Under the pieces are notes generated by a model that saw only the letters and a program-made list of their open reading frames with translations, did not search any database and was not told where the DNA came from. Below are positions 17,497-25,182 of a stretch of DNA of 64,000 nucleotides, one piece after another. Positions within the stretch are counted from its first letter, which is position 1, and each line of letters opens with the position of its first letter. Location of the stretch: assembly GCA_016178595.1 (NCBI GenBank), contig JACOSY010000035.1, positions 1 to 64,000 of the forward strand, in the 5' to 3' direction. This DNA is from Ignavibacteria bacterium. Its GTDB lineage: Bacteria; Bacteroidota; Ignavibacteria; UBA10030; SZUA-254. The position numbers and the translations under genes are program-made.

Positions 17497-18792
17497 ATGG
17501 ACAGCGACTGCCGCAGCAATGTTCCTACCCGGGTGTCTTTCTTCATAAGCGTTCTCCTCTTGATCGTACTCCTGACGCCCCGTGCCCATGCGCAAGTATC
17601 CAATACAAAGAGTGAGCTGCCGTGGTTTCGAGAAAGTGCTGCCGATGTTGGAACAACGCTCTGGTCGGTCGATGCGCTGAACGTCGATACGATGATGGCG
17701 GTCGGCGATGCGGGGATGGCAAGGAAGACGACCAATGGCGGCGTACTCTGGATCAGTCGACTGCAAGCCGATAGCTCAAACAATATTCTCCTCGGCGTTT
17801 CGTATGCCGATAGCCTCGTTGCGACTGCCGTTGGATATAATGGCACGATTGTTCGCACGACCGACGGCGGTCGTCATTGGCTCAATCAAATGACGAGGCC
17901 GGGATTAACCTTGTTCGGAGTTTCCTTTACCGATGCGAACAGCGGTACGGTCGTGGGCGACAGCGGAACGATCCTCCGTACGTCGGACGGCGGGGCAACG
18001 TGGGTGAAACAAGACTCGGCTCAACACTATATGCTGCTTGGAGTTTCGTTTGCAGATGCTCTTCATGGCATTGCCGTCGGTGGAGGAGGAAAGATCATGC
18101 GGACGACCGATGGCGGAGTGCACTGGACGACCGAACCGAGCCCGGTGAGCAATTTTCTCTACGGTGTATCGTATCCCGACTCCACCACTGCAACTGCCGT
18201 CGGTACGATGGGAAAGATCCTTCGCACGACAGACGGTGGATCGACGTGGATAGAGCAATCCAGCGGCACGACAAGTTATTTTTACGGAGTATCTTTCAGC
18301 GGGGCAAACGACGGTATGGCTGTTGGCGATGGCGGAAAAATTGTGTACACGACCGATGGTGGAACATTGTGGATCAACAAGCCGAGTGGAACGGCAAGGA
18401 GTCTTTATGGCATAGCGTTCTTTGATACGAGCCACTGGGTGGCGGTCGGCGGCTCAGGAACGGTTGTGCGGATGGGAGATTCCTCGGTCATCGTTACGGG
18501 TTTGCCGGATGCGAAGGAAGCTGTTCCGGCAACATTCATGCTGTACCAGAATTATCCGAATCCGTTTAATCCGATAACGAATTTTAGATTTTCGATTTCG
18601 GATATTGGAATGGTACGATTGACCGTGTATGATCTCCTGGGGAGGGAAGTAGCCACGATTGTGCGCGAAGAACTTTTGCCGGGATTGTATACGCGGAGGT
18701 GGGATGCCTCAACTATTCCGAGCGGCGTCTACTTCTACCGCTTACAATCGGATCGCTTCACGGACACCAGGAAAATGCTGCTCGTCAGGTAA
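17497..18792 (+). CDS. secreted YCF48/beta-propeller repeat protein with type IX sorting tail
   Basis: The 431-residue protein has a Sec signal peptide (hydrophobic core FFISVLLLIVLL, ending near AHA). About seven repeats of roughly 43 residues follow, each with AVGDxGxIxRTTDGGxxW, the pattern of the photosystem II assembly factor YCF48 and related propellers. The C-terminal 85 residues form a type IX secretion tail starting YQNYPNPFNP and ending in a VYFYRL-type strand. It is thus predicted to be exported to the surface; the function is unknown. The open frame extends back to 17194, but that part covers REP palindromes and has no protein-like character, so ATG 17497 is preferred. An AT-rich dispersed motif lies in the tail at 18579-18609. 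Confidence 0.85.
   Translation: MDSDCRSNVPTRVSFFISVLLLIVLLTPRAHAQVSNTKSELPWFRESAADVGTTLWSVDALNVDTMMAVGDAGMARKTTNGGVLWISRLQADSSNNILLGVSYADSLVATAVGYNGTIVRTTDGGRHWLNQMTRPGLTLFGVSFTDANSGTVVGDSGTILRTSDGGATWVKQDSAQHYMLLGVSFADALHGIAVGGGGKIMRTTDGGVHWTTEPSPVSNFLYGVSYPDSTTATAVGTMGKILRTTDGGSTWIEQSSGTTSYFYGVSFSGANDGMAVGDGGKIVYTTDGGTLWINKPSGTARSLYGIAFFDTSHWVAVGGSGTVVRMGDSSVIVTGLPDAKEAVPATFMLYQNYPNPFNPITNFRFSISDIGMVRLTVYDLLGREVATIVREELLPGLYTRRWDASTIPSGVYFYRLQSDRFTDTRKMLLVR
18579..18609 (+). repeat. AT-rich dispersed motif, copy B (inside the sorting tail)
   Basis: The words gattttagatttt and cgatttcgga encode NFRFSISDIG between the PNPFNP motif and the following VRLTVYDLLGREVA strand, where related tails usually have a few other residues. 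It resembles copy A (3243-3271) and copy C (48666-48700) on the complementary strand. Confidence 0.45.
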
Positions 18793-18878
18793 TGCGACAT
18801 CTCATGGTGTTTGGTGGGGAAGAGCATTCACGGCGAATAATTCACCGCAGATTAATGGATGAAGGAATCCCCGGTAGC

Positions 18879-18897
18879 CGCACCCTTTATGGGTGCG
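18879..18897 (+). repeat. palindrome cgcaccc-tttat-gggtgcg
   Basis: A perfect seven-base-pair stem with a five-base loop lies 86 bases after the secreted-repeat gene. It has no T-run. It sits just upstream of the REP unit flanking the RAYT gene and is another palindrome type of this patch. Confidence 0.55.
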
Positions 18898-18965
18898 TTG
18901 GGGTTGATTCCAAGCGGAGGCAAGGTTTGAAGAGGTTGGCGGCATAATGGAAATTTCCAATTTAG

Positions 18966-19020
18966 CCACGACCTTCAGGTCGTGGCATTGAGTGTAAAAA
19001 AACAGAGCGGGTTTTAACCC
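18966..19020 (+). repeat. composite REP unit 3, left flank of the RAYT gene
   Basis: A perfect long palindrome, ccacgaccttcaggtcgtgg (18966-18985, tc loop), is followed after 23 bases by gggttttaaccc (19009-19020, tt loop). It ends 11 bases before the transposase ATG. Confidence 0.82.
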
Positions 19021-19031
19021 ATTCATAAGCC

Positions 19032-19463
19032 ATGCCATACACGAAGATATGGATTCATCTGATCTGGTCAACGAAGAATCGAGAGCCGATGCTGCAGAAG
19101 GATTTTCGCAGCAAGCTCTTCGATCATATTCGAGAAAATGTCAAAGGAAAAGGAATTCATCTTGACACCATGAACGGATACCTTGACCATGTCCACACTC
19201 TGATTCGACTGAAGCCGGATCAATCCGTTGCCAGAGTTGCGCAGCTTCTCAAAGGTGAATCGTCGCACTGGGTCAACGATCAAAAACTAACCGGTTTTAA
19301 ATTTGAGTGGCAAGATGAGTATATTGCGTTGTCTGTAAGTGAATCTCAACTTGACAAGGTGCGGGAATACATCAAGAATCAGGAAGAACATCATCGGAAA
19401 AAGACTTTTGCTGAGGAGTATGAACAGTTCATGAAGAAGTATGGATTTAATGAAGAGGGTTAA
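19032..19463 (+). CDS. REP-associated tyrosine transposase (RAYT, Y1 type)
   Basis: The 143-residue enzyme belongs to the IS200/IS605-like Y1 superfamily, which cuts and rejoins single-stranded DNA at palindromes. The metal-binding HUH motif is H53-V-H55 in DHVHTLI, and the candidate catalytic tyrosine is Y113 in REYIKNQEEHH, the usual RAYT context. Length is normal and the frame is intact. The gene is flanked by inverted composite REP units; its stop codon lies inside the right-hand short palindrome. It probably mobilises or maintains these repeats in trans. Confidence 0.93.
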   Translation: MPYTKIWIHLIWSTKNREPMLQKDFRSKLFDHIRENVKGKGIHLDTMNGYLDHVHTLIRLKPDQSVARVAQLLKGESSHWVNDQKLTGFKFEWQDEYIALSVSESQLDKVREYIKNQEEHHRKKTFAEEYEQFMKKYGFNEEG

Positions 19464-19514
19464 AACCCTTGTAGTGATTTGGGATCTTTTTTATCCGCGA
19501 GCTGAAGCTCGTGG
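19457..19514 (-). repeat. composite REP unit 4, right flank of the RAYT gene
   Basis: The short palindrome gggttaaaaccc (19457-19468, aa loop) is followed after 26 bases by ccgcgagctgaagctcgtgg (19495-19514, ga loop, one G-T pair). Read on the other strand it has the same order and loop bases as unit 3. The RAYT stop codon (19461-19463) lies within it. Confidence 0.82.
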
Positions 19515-19582
19515 CAAAAGCTAAAGCTCGCTGCAAGAACAGAAACTCGTGACAATGCCTTATCTTGATAAAATGAGAATTG

Positions 19583-19634
19583 CCACCATCTTCAGATGGT
19601 GGATCACGATATTTCCTTAATTGGACTTTAGTCC
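19583..19634 (+). repeat. composite REP unit 5
   Basis: The long palindrome ccaccatcttcagatggtgg (19583-19602, tc loop) is followed after 20 bases by ggactttagtcc (19623-19634, tt loop). The stem bases differ from the other units but are paired, so the change is compensatory. Confidence 0.75.
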
Positions 19635-19660
19635 TTATGCGTGTCATGAGTTAAGAGAAA

Positions 19661-19741
19661 ATGCTCACCGATCCCCAACTCAAATCCAAAGTCGACGCCA
19701 TCTAGGATCGCTTCTGGTCCGGAGGGATTACCAAACTGAGC
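19661..19741 (+). pseudogene. 5' remnant of hsdM (type I restriction-modification methyltransferase)
   Basis: From ATG 19661 the reading is MLTDPQLKSKVDAI, then a TAG stop at 19703 where HsdM proteins have Trp, then DRFWSGGIT before similarity fades. This is the conserved opening of type I methyltransferase subunits (MLxxxLKSKVDxLWDxFWSGGITNP). The TAG is a one-base change from TGG, and the rest of the gene is missing. It is directly next to REP unit 5 and the ctpA promoter, so a deletion removed the body of the gene. Confidence 0.72.
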
Positions 19742-19753
19742 CAATCCCATCAT

Positions 19754-19782
19754 TTGCATTTCACGCCGTTTTTGGATATACT
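19754..19782 (+). promoter_or_regulatory. promoter of the ctpA-type protease gene
   Basis: TTGCAT (19754-19759) and TATACT (19777-19782) are separated by 17 bases. The start codon is 31 bases downstream. Confidence 0.6.
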
Positions 19783-19812
19783 TTTTAAGTACCATTTCAT
19801 TAAAAAGGAGTC

Positions 19813-21414
19813 ATGAAGAAGCGATTTTCTGTTCCAACCGTTAGCATTTTGATCGTTGTCGCCCTGTTTTTAGGGATGCAGATCAACAGTGTCATTTCCG
19901 GCGATAACATCTTCGAGCAGCTCAATAAGTTCAAGGACGTTCTCAGCCTCACCGAAAAATATTATGTCGATGACGTTGATACGCAGAAGCTTGTCGAGTC
20001 GGCCATCAACGGCATGCTCAGCAACCTCGATCCTCATTCCGTCTACATTCCGGCATCGCAGCTTCCCAAGATCACGGAAGATTTCCAGGGCAGCTTTGAA
20101 GGCATTGGCGTCGAGTACGATGTTATCAACGACACCCTCATTGTCGTAACGCCCGTTTCCGGCGGACCGAGCGAAGCGCTCGGCATCCTCGCCGGCGATA
20201 AGATTGTGAAGATCAACGATTCCAGCGCTGTCGGCATCAAGAGAGACGATGTTCCGAAGAAGCTTCGCGGTCCGAAAGGCACTCACGTCAAGGTAGCTAT
20301 CCACAGGCCGGGAGAAAATAATCTCCTCGACTTCGACATTACGCGCGACAAGATTCCGCTCTACAGTGTCGATGTTTCCTACATGATCGATAACAAAATC
20401 GGCTACGTCAGCGTCAACCGTTTTTCGCAGACGACCCACGATGAGTTTGTTGCGGCGCTCGATAAGCTGAAGAGCCAGGGAATGACAAAGCTCGTTCTGG
20501 ACCTTCGCAATAATCCCGGCGGCTATCTTGAACAAGCGTACAAGATGGCAGACGAGCTTTTGCCGAAGGGGAAGAAGATCGTCTACACGAAGGGACGCAG
20601 GCCGGAATTCGATGAAGATTACACCAGCCAGGGCGGCCGGTTCACGGACATTTCGTTGATCGTGCTCGTCAGTCACGGCTCGGCCTCTGCGAGTGAGATC
20701 GTCTCCGGGGCAATACAGGATTGGGATCGCGGCCTCATCGTTGGAGAAACCACATTCGGCAAAGGACTCGTTCAGCGGCAAATCGATTTGCCCGATAAGT
20801 CTGCATTCCGCCTTACGATTGCACGGTACTACACGCCGTCCGGCAGGCTCATCCAGCGTCCGTACGGAAAAGATCCGGACGATTACCGCAAGGCAGCGTT
20901 CGATAAGGATGAAACCGAGGGAGAGAACATCGAGCATAGTGAAGAGAAAGATTCAACGCGTCCGATTTTCAAAACGGCAGGTGGACGGAAGGTCTACGGC
21001 GGCGGCGGCATCACTCCTGATTATATCATCAAGAGCGACAAGCTCACAAACTACACCATACAGCTTCTGAGCAAGGGAGCGCTGCAAGAATTTACGCTTG
21101 CGTACGTCGACCAAAACGGCAAGCAGCTTCGCCAGCAATACGAAAAGGATATGAAAAAATATCTGAGCGATTTCACTGTCTCCGAGGAGATGATGAAATC
21201 GTTGGAAGAGATCGCGAAGAAAAAAGGCGTTACCCTGGATCAAGAGCAATACAAAAAAGACCTCACGTATATTAAGGCCAGAATGAAAGCACAGGTTGCG
21301 CGCTCGATCTGGGGAAATGAAGGCTGGTTCAGCGCCATGCGCTCTGAAGATAATCAGTTCCAAAAGGCAATAACTCTTTTCCCGGAGGCGGAGAAAATCG
21401 CTGGACTCCGCTAA
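19813..21414 (+). CDS. C-terminal processing peptidase, S41 family
   Basis: The 533-residue protease has an N-terminal membrane anchor or signal segment (residues about 8-26). A PDZ domain (residues about 90-170) contains EGIGVEY and VVTPVSGGPSEALGILAGD. The S41 catalytic domain has a serine in the GSASASE motif (residues 289-295) and K317 in FGKGLVQ. A charged C-terminal extension follows. Family members trim periplasmic or membrane proteins. The ATG at 19813 has ribosome site aaggag. It is followed closely by a DUF3108 gene. Confidence 0.92.
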   Translation: MKKRFSVPTVSILIVVALFLGMQINSVISGDNIFEQLNKFKDVLSLTEKYYVDDVDTQKLVESAINGMLSNLDPHSVYIPASQLPKITEDFQGSFEGIGVEYDVINDTLIVVTPVSGGPSEALGILAGDKIVKINDSSAVGIKRDDVPKKLRGPKGTHVKVAIHRPGENNLLDFDITRDKIPLYSVDVSYMIDNKIGYVSVNRFSQTTHDEFVAALDKLKSQGMTKLVLDLRNNPGGYLEQAYKMADELLPKGKKIVYTKGRRPEFDEDYTSQGGRFTDISLIVLVSHGSASASEIVSGAIQDWDRGLIVGETTFGKGLVQRQIDLPDKSAFRLTIARYYTPSGRLIQRPYGKDPDDYRKAAFDKDETEGENIEHSEEKDSTRPIFKTAGGRKVYGGGGITPDYIIKSDKLTNYTIQLLSKGALQEFTLAYVDQNGKQLRQQYEKDMKKYLSDFTVSEEMMKSLEEIAKKKGVTLDQEQYKKDLTYIKARMKAQVARSIWGNEGWFSAMRSEDNQFQKAITLFPEAEKIAGLR

Positions 21415-21459
21415 GAACGAGAACATCGAGAGGACACGAGAACCTCATTGTCGCATATA

Positions 21460-22320
21460 ATGGTACGCCACCCGAAAGCAGCGATGCGGTTTCTGATTGT
21501 TATCGTTGCTTTGGTTGCGAGCGGCCATAGATACCATGCTGTTCCGCCCGTCGAAACAACTCCCCATCGGTTCCAGGTTCCTGCAGAAGATTTAGTATTC
21601 CAGGTTGGCGAGGAGTTGACGTACAATGTCAGTTACGCCGGCGTGGATATCGGTCAGGTGCGCGTCAAGGTCGCTGAGAAGAGTTCCGACGCCAAAGGAT
21701 CGTATTTCGTCGCGTACGCCTACATCGATTCCTACAAAGGCATTCCATTCGTTGACCTCCACACTGTGTATCAGAACCATATAGAGGAACCATGCAATGC
21801 GCACTGGTTCTTTAGCCGGACAAAAGACGGCAGTCGATGGATCACCGATACGTACGAGTTTGACTACCCGCGACGGGCTGCCTACATCTATCAAGGAATC
21901 TGGAAAGAGAATACTGTCGCTAACCGGGATACGCTCCGGATCGATACGCTCTATCAAGATGGTCTGTCATTATTCTTTTATGCCCGGAAGACCGTCATGA
22001 CACATGAGAAAGTGAAAATTCCGACGCTCGTGAATCGAAAGAAAGGATACACCCACATCGACTTCACAGTCGAGCGGACGAAGGAAGAGATCGATGCGGT
22101 AAGTTATCCTGTCGACGTCGTTCACTTCGAAGGAGAAGCGAAATTTGTCGGCGTCTTCGGATTGACCGGTGGATTTGAAGGATGGTTCAGCAATGACGCT
22201 GCGCGTGTTCCAATTCTGGCGAAGATGAAAGTAATCATTGGAAATGTCCGAATCGAGCTTATGAAATGGACTCGCAGCGGATGGACGCCGCCTCGCTATG
22301 TTGAGGAGAAGAAGCGATGA
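21460..22320 (+). CDS. DUF3108 exported protein
   Basis: The 286-residue protein has an N-terminal hydrophobic segment (FLIVIVALVASG) and then the DUF3108 start, FQVGEELTYNVSYAGVDIGQVRVKV. Family members are exported beta-rich proteins of unknown function in Gram-negative envelopes. ATG 21460 is chosen; an in-frame TTG at 21448 and ATG at 21484 are alternatives, the latter giving a cleaner signal peptide. The stop overlaps the next gene's ATG (ATGA), so the two are coupled. Confidence 0.82.
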   Translation: MVRHPKAAMRFLIVIVALVASGHRYHAVPPVETTPHRFQVPAEDLVFQVGEELTYNVSYAGVDIGQVRVKVAEKSSDAKGSYFVAYAYIDSYKGIPFVDLHTVYQNHIEEPCNAHWFFSRTKDGSRWITDTYEFDYPRRAAYIYQGIWKENTVANRDTLRIDTLYQDGLSLFFYARKTVMTHEKVKIPTLVNRKKGYTHIDFTVERTKEEIDAVSYPVDVVHFEGEAKFVGVFGLTGGFEGWFSNDAARVPILAKMKVIIGNVRIELMKWTRSGWTPPRYVEEKKR

Positions 22321-22832
22321 TTCACCCTTTTCAGGGCATCACGCCGAAGATTCATCCATCTGTCTTCCTCGTTGAGAGCGCAGAAATTATTGGCGATGTT
22401 GAGATCGAAAAAGATTGTAGTGTCTGGTACCACGCTGTTGTCCGGGGCGATGTCAATTATGTACGCATTGGCGAGCGGACAAATATCCAGGATGGCTGCC
22501 TGTTGCATGTTCGCCACAAAACGGGTACGCTTTTGATTGGACGCGAAGTAACCATCGGGCACGGTGCAATCGTGCACGGGTGCACGGTGGGAGATACCTG
22601 CCTCATCGGCATGGGGGCCATCATCCTTGATAATGCCAGAATAAATTCCTATACTCTCGTTGCCGCAGGCGCAGTGGTGCGAAACGACATGGAGTTTCCG
22701 GAAGGAGTGCTCGTCGCCGGTGTGCCGGCGAGAGTCATTCGTGAGCTTGCTCCATCCGAGCGGGCCATGATCGAAGAATCGGCGCAGCATTACATTGAAT
22801 ACGCGAAGACCTACAGAACAACAACATCATAG
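22317..22832 (+). CDS. gamma-carbonic anhydrase-family hexapeptide protein
   Basis: The 171-residue left-handed beta-helix protein has hexapeptide repeats from about residue 20 to 140 and the metal-binding histidines of the family in LLHVRHKTG and IGHGAIVHGC. It is therefore a trimeric zinc or iron enzyme candidate, although many relatives (PaaY/YrdA-like) lack measured carbonic anhydrase activity. It overlaps the DUF3108 gene by four bases and is followed after nine bases by an MBL hydrolase. Confidence 0.9.
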   Translation: MIHPFQGITPKIHPSVFLVESAEIIGDVEIEKDCSVWYHAVVRGDVNYVRIGERTNIQDGCLLHVRHKTGTLLIGREVTIGHGAIVHGCTVGDTCLIGMGAIILDNARINSYTLVAAGAVVRNDMEFPEGVLVAGVPARVIRELAPSERAMIEESAQHYIEYAKTYRTTTS

Positions 22833-22841
22833 GAACTCACG

Positions 22842-23738
22842 ATGCATGTGAGATTCTGGGGCACAAGGGGATCGATCTCCACGCCGGGGAAACACACAGT
22901 CCGCTACGGCGGCAATACACCGTGCGTCGAGGTTCGTTTGGCGAAGGATGAGCTGCTCATTCTTGACGCCGGAACGGGCATAAGAAATCTTGGCGAGCAA
23001 TTGATGGAGCATGGTGAATCCATCAAAGCGCACATTCTTATTTCCCATCCGCACTGGGACCATATTCAAGGATTTCCTTTCTTCAATCCGGCATTCATCT
23101 CGGGGAACGAATTCACCATTGTCGGTGGCGAGACAGATCGGGTGAATCTGCAAAAAATGATTTCCGATCAGATGAACAAAGTCTATTTCCCCATTCAGCT
23201 CAATGAACTTAAAGCGAAGCTCAACTTCCATCCTATTAAGGAAGAAGAGTTCACCGTTTTCGGCGCAAAGGTACAGACGCTCTATGTGAATCACCCCACG
23301 TTTGCGATCGGATACCGCATCAGCCAGGGCGGGAAGACACTTGTTTATATCAGCGACAATGAACCGTTCGACCGGAAAGTCGCGCAGGCAATTCGTAATG
23401 TCGACAAGATCATCGTCGATAAGTTCCTTCGTGCGAATGGCGACCCGAATCAGCGCATCTTTGACTTCGTCCACGGGGCAGACGTTCTTATCCACGATGC
23501 CACCTATACGCCCGAAGAGTATGTCGACCGGGTTGGGTGGGGTCACTCCCATTACCTTTTCACGCTCAAGGTTGCGGCAGAAGGTGCTGTCAAGAAGCTT
23601 GTCCTCTTTCATCACGATCCAGCCCATGGCGACGATAAAGTGGATGACATCCTCCGAAAATGCAAGAATGAAATACGCATGCGACGGTACGGGTTTGAAT
23701 GTGTCGCTGCGGCAGAAGGAATGGAAATTACGATCTGA
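22842..23738 (+). CDS. MBL-fold hydrolase, RNase Z-like branch
   Basis: The 298-residue protein begins MHVRFWGTRGSISTPG, the typical opening of a phosphodiesterase-like MBL family. It has the metal motif SHPHWDHIQGFPFF near residues 67-80, an Asp in ISDNEPFD, and late His ligands in GHSHYLF and FHHDPAHGDD. The substrate may be a cyclic nucleotide or another phosphodiester; this cannot be settled from sequence. It ends an operon with the DUF3108 and carbonic anhydrase-like genes. Confidence 0.85.
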   Translation: MHVRFWGTRGSISTPGKHTVRYGGNTPCVEVRLAKDELLILDAGTGIRNLGEQLMEHGESIKAHILISHPHWDHIQGFPFFNPAFISGNEFTIVGGETDRVNLQKMISDQMNKVYFPIQLNELKAKLNFHPIKEEEFTVFGAKVQTLYVNHPTFAIGYRISQGGKTLVYISDNEPFDRKVAQAIRNVDKIIVDKFLRANGDPNQRIFDFVHGADVLIHDATYTPEEYVDRVGWGHSHYLFTLKVAAEGAVKKLVLFHHDPAHGDDKVDDILRKCKNEIRMRRYGFECVAAAEGMEITI

Positions 23739-23792
23739 CCACTTCTTTCATACAACTGTGCCGCTTTCCACACGGACAGACAGTACCGGTAC

Positions 23793-23822
23793 TTGACATT
23801 TATAGTGGTGAGATGTTATATT
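23793..23822 (+). promoter_or_regulatory. promoter of the cold-shock gene
   Basis: TTGACA (23793-23798) and TATATT (23817-23822) have an 18-base spacer. It predicts a leader of roughly 115 bases before ATG 23945, a length typical of thermoregulated cold-shock mRNAs. Confidence 0.65.
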
Positions 23823-23944
23823 TGCACAGTAGTTCGACCTTCGACTAAGCGTGGATTGAGACCGGTGAGAATAACAGGTTCGGAGTTGCGGAAAAACATA
23901 CGGTGTTCTCTTTCACAATTCGGTTCGAGGAGGTTTCAGTAACC

Positions 23945-24154
23945 ATGGCTACAGGCAAAGTAAAGTGGTTTGATGGGAAAAGGGGATACGGTTTTATCAT
24001 CCCTGAGGATGAAACGGTGGAAGTGTTCGTCCATTTTAGCTCCATCAAATCGGAAACCGACTTCAAGACATTGGAAGAAGGAATGACGGTCCAGTTCGAT
24101 ATTACTGAAGGAAAAAAAGGACCGCAAGCTCAGAACGTCGTGGTGGTGCCATAA
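23945..24154 (+). CDS. cold-shock protein, CspA family
   Basis: The 69-residue five-stranded OB-fold protein binds single-stranded nucleic acid. RNP1 (RGYGFII, residues about 15-21) and RNP2 (VFVHFS, near residue 31) are intact, and the start [17 protein letters not shown] is typical. gaggaggt lies 11 bases before the ATG. The in-frame ATG at 23903 would add a non-family extension and is rejected. A long leader is predicted from the upstream promoter. Confidence 0.95.
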   Translation: MATGKVKWFDGKRGYGFIIPEDETVEVFVHFSSIKSETDFKTLEEGMTVQFDITEGKKGPQAQNVVVVP

Positions 24155-24183
24155 CAGACGGCGACACATACATCGTTATGTAT

Positions 24184-24229
24184 CCCGAGTGTCCACCTCC
24201 TTCGTTGGGCGTGAACAATCGGGTTTTTT
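24184..24229 (+). terminator. possible terminator after the cold-shock gene
   Basis: cccga (24184-24188) pairs with tcggg (24219-24223), followed by six Ts. The loop is long (30 bases), so the stem is weak unless its interior also folds. Confidence 0.4.
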
Positions 24230-24250
24230 ATTCTTCGGCATATCACGAGG

Positions 24251-24730
24251 ATGAAAACGACAATGGCGTTTGGATTCACCGATAGAGATTTCAAGAAACT
24301 GAGTAAGGCGCTCGGTTCGCCGGCAAAGTTCAAAGGGACGAATGTTCGCTTTGAGCTGGGAAGGAAAGACAGCCAGCGGCCACTCACGCTCGAAATCTAT
24401 CCCGACATCCCCATTGGAAAACGACGCGGCAATCTCGTGAGTGTCTATACTCCGAGCGCTCACTTGCAGCTTCACTTCTGCACGGGATACATCATCAGTG
24501 ACATGCTGAATGAAGTTACCTTCATCGGCGAAGAAGACGGAAAGATTTCCGGGATCATTATCGAGAAGGAGGGCGCCTGCTCACTCTATGCAAATGTTGA
24601 CCGCGAGATCCTCTCGGGCGACTTCACACAGTTAGGCCCGGAAGTCATGCTCTCCGGTATTGCACTGTCGCTCACGGAAACGATTCTGCCCGAGCCGAAA
24701 AAGCGGCGGCCAAAAAAAACATCTCGATGA
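24251..24730 (+). CDS. conserved hypothetical protein, 159 residues
   Basis: I do not recognise the family. The sequence is soluble, has no signal peptide or membrane segment, and ends in a very basic tail (PEPKKRRPKKTSR). It starts with a short helix DRDFKKLSKALGSPAKFKG and then a beta-rich stretch. Its stop overlaps the ybeY start by four bases (ATGA), so it is translated with ybeY and topA. The basic tail and context would suit RNA or ribosome binding, which is an inference only. Confidence 0.55.
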   Translation: MKTTMAFGFTDRDFKKLSKALGSPAKFKGTNVRFELGRKDSQRPLTLEIYPDIPIGKRRGNLVSVYTPSAHLQLHFCTGYIISDMLNEVTFIGEEDGKISGIIIEKEGACSLYANVDREILSGDFTQLGPEVMLSGIALSLTETILPEPKKRRPKKTSR

Positions 24731-25182
24731 TACGTATTCATGCCTTCAACGCCCATCCGAAGCACCGAATCCGTCATCGAGAAATCATACCTCTTGTGCG
24801 AGGAGTTCTCAAAGGAGAACATCGCACATGGGCGGACATGAACATTGTGTTTGTCGCGGATAAACGCATGAGGGCTCTCAATGGCCAGTACCTACAACAC
24901 AGGTACACTACCGACGTTCTCAGCTTCCAACTGACCGAGCCGCAATCGAAGACTCTGGAAGGAGAAGTATACGTCAACCTCGATCAGGCACGACGCCAAG
25001 CACGCTTGTACAATGTGACGTTACAATGTGAAGTTGCACGCTTGATCGTTCATGGTATCCTGCACGTCGTCGGATATGACGACAAGACCAAACGGCAGAA
25101 AGATCGAATGACACGAATGGAAAATCAGTATTTGCTGCGGATGAACTACATACAAGAAGGGGTTGGAAGAGAAAATGGATAA
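24727..25182 (+). CDS. ybeY: endoribonuclease YbeY, 16S rRNA maturation
   Basis: The 151-residue metalloenzyme works in 16S rRNA 3'-end maturation and ribosome quality control. The motif is H109-GIL-H113-VVGY-D-D119. The spacing (4, then 6) is the same as that of the three zinc His of the E. coli enzyme, but the third ligand is Asp, as is usual in Bacteroidota homologues. The gene overlaps the upstream hypothetical by four bases and topA by eight. Confidence 0.92.
   Translation: MIRIHAFNAHPKHRIRHREIIPLVRGVLKGEHRTWADMNIVFVADKRMRALNGQYLQHRYTTDVLSFQLTEPQSKTLEGEVYVNLDQARRQARLYNVTLQCEVARLIVHGILHVVGYDDKTKRQKDRMTRMENQYLLRMNYIQEGVGRENG

Noticed and set aside
17178-19634. CRISPR array
   Set aside because: Palindromic repeats occur, but the copies are in both orientations, have irregular spacing and differ in sequence; there are no spacers and no cas genes.
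19870-20937. 355-codon open frame on the minus strand opposite the ctpA-type gene
   Set aside because: The plus-strand protease is complete with promoter and ribosome site; the minus frame has no recognisable domain.
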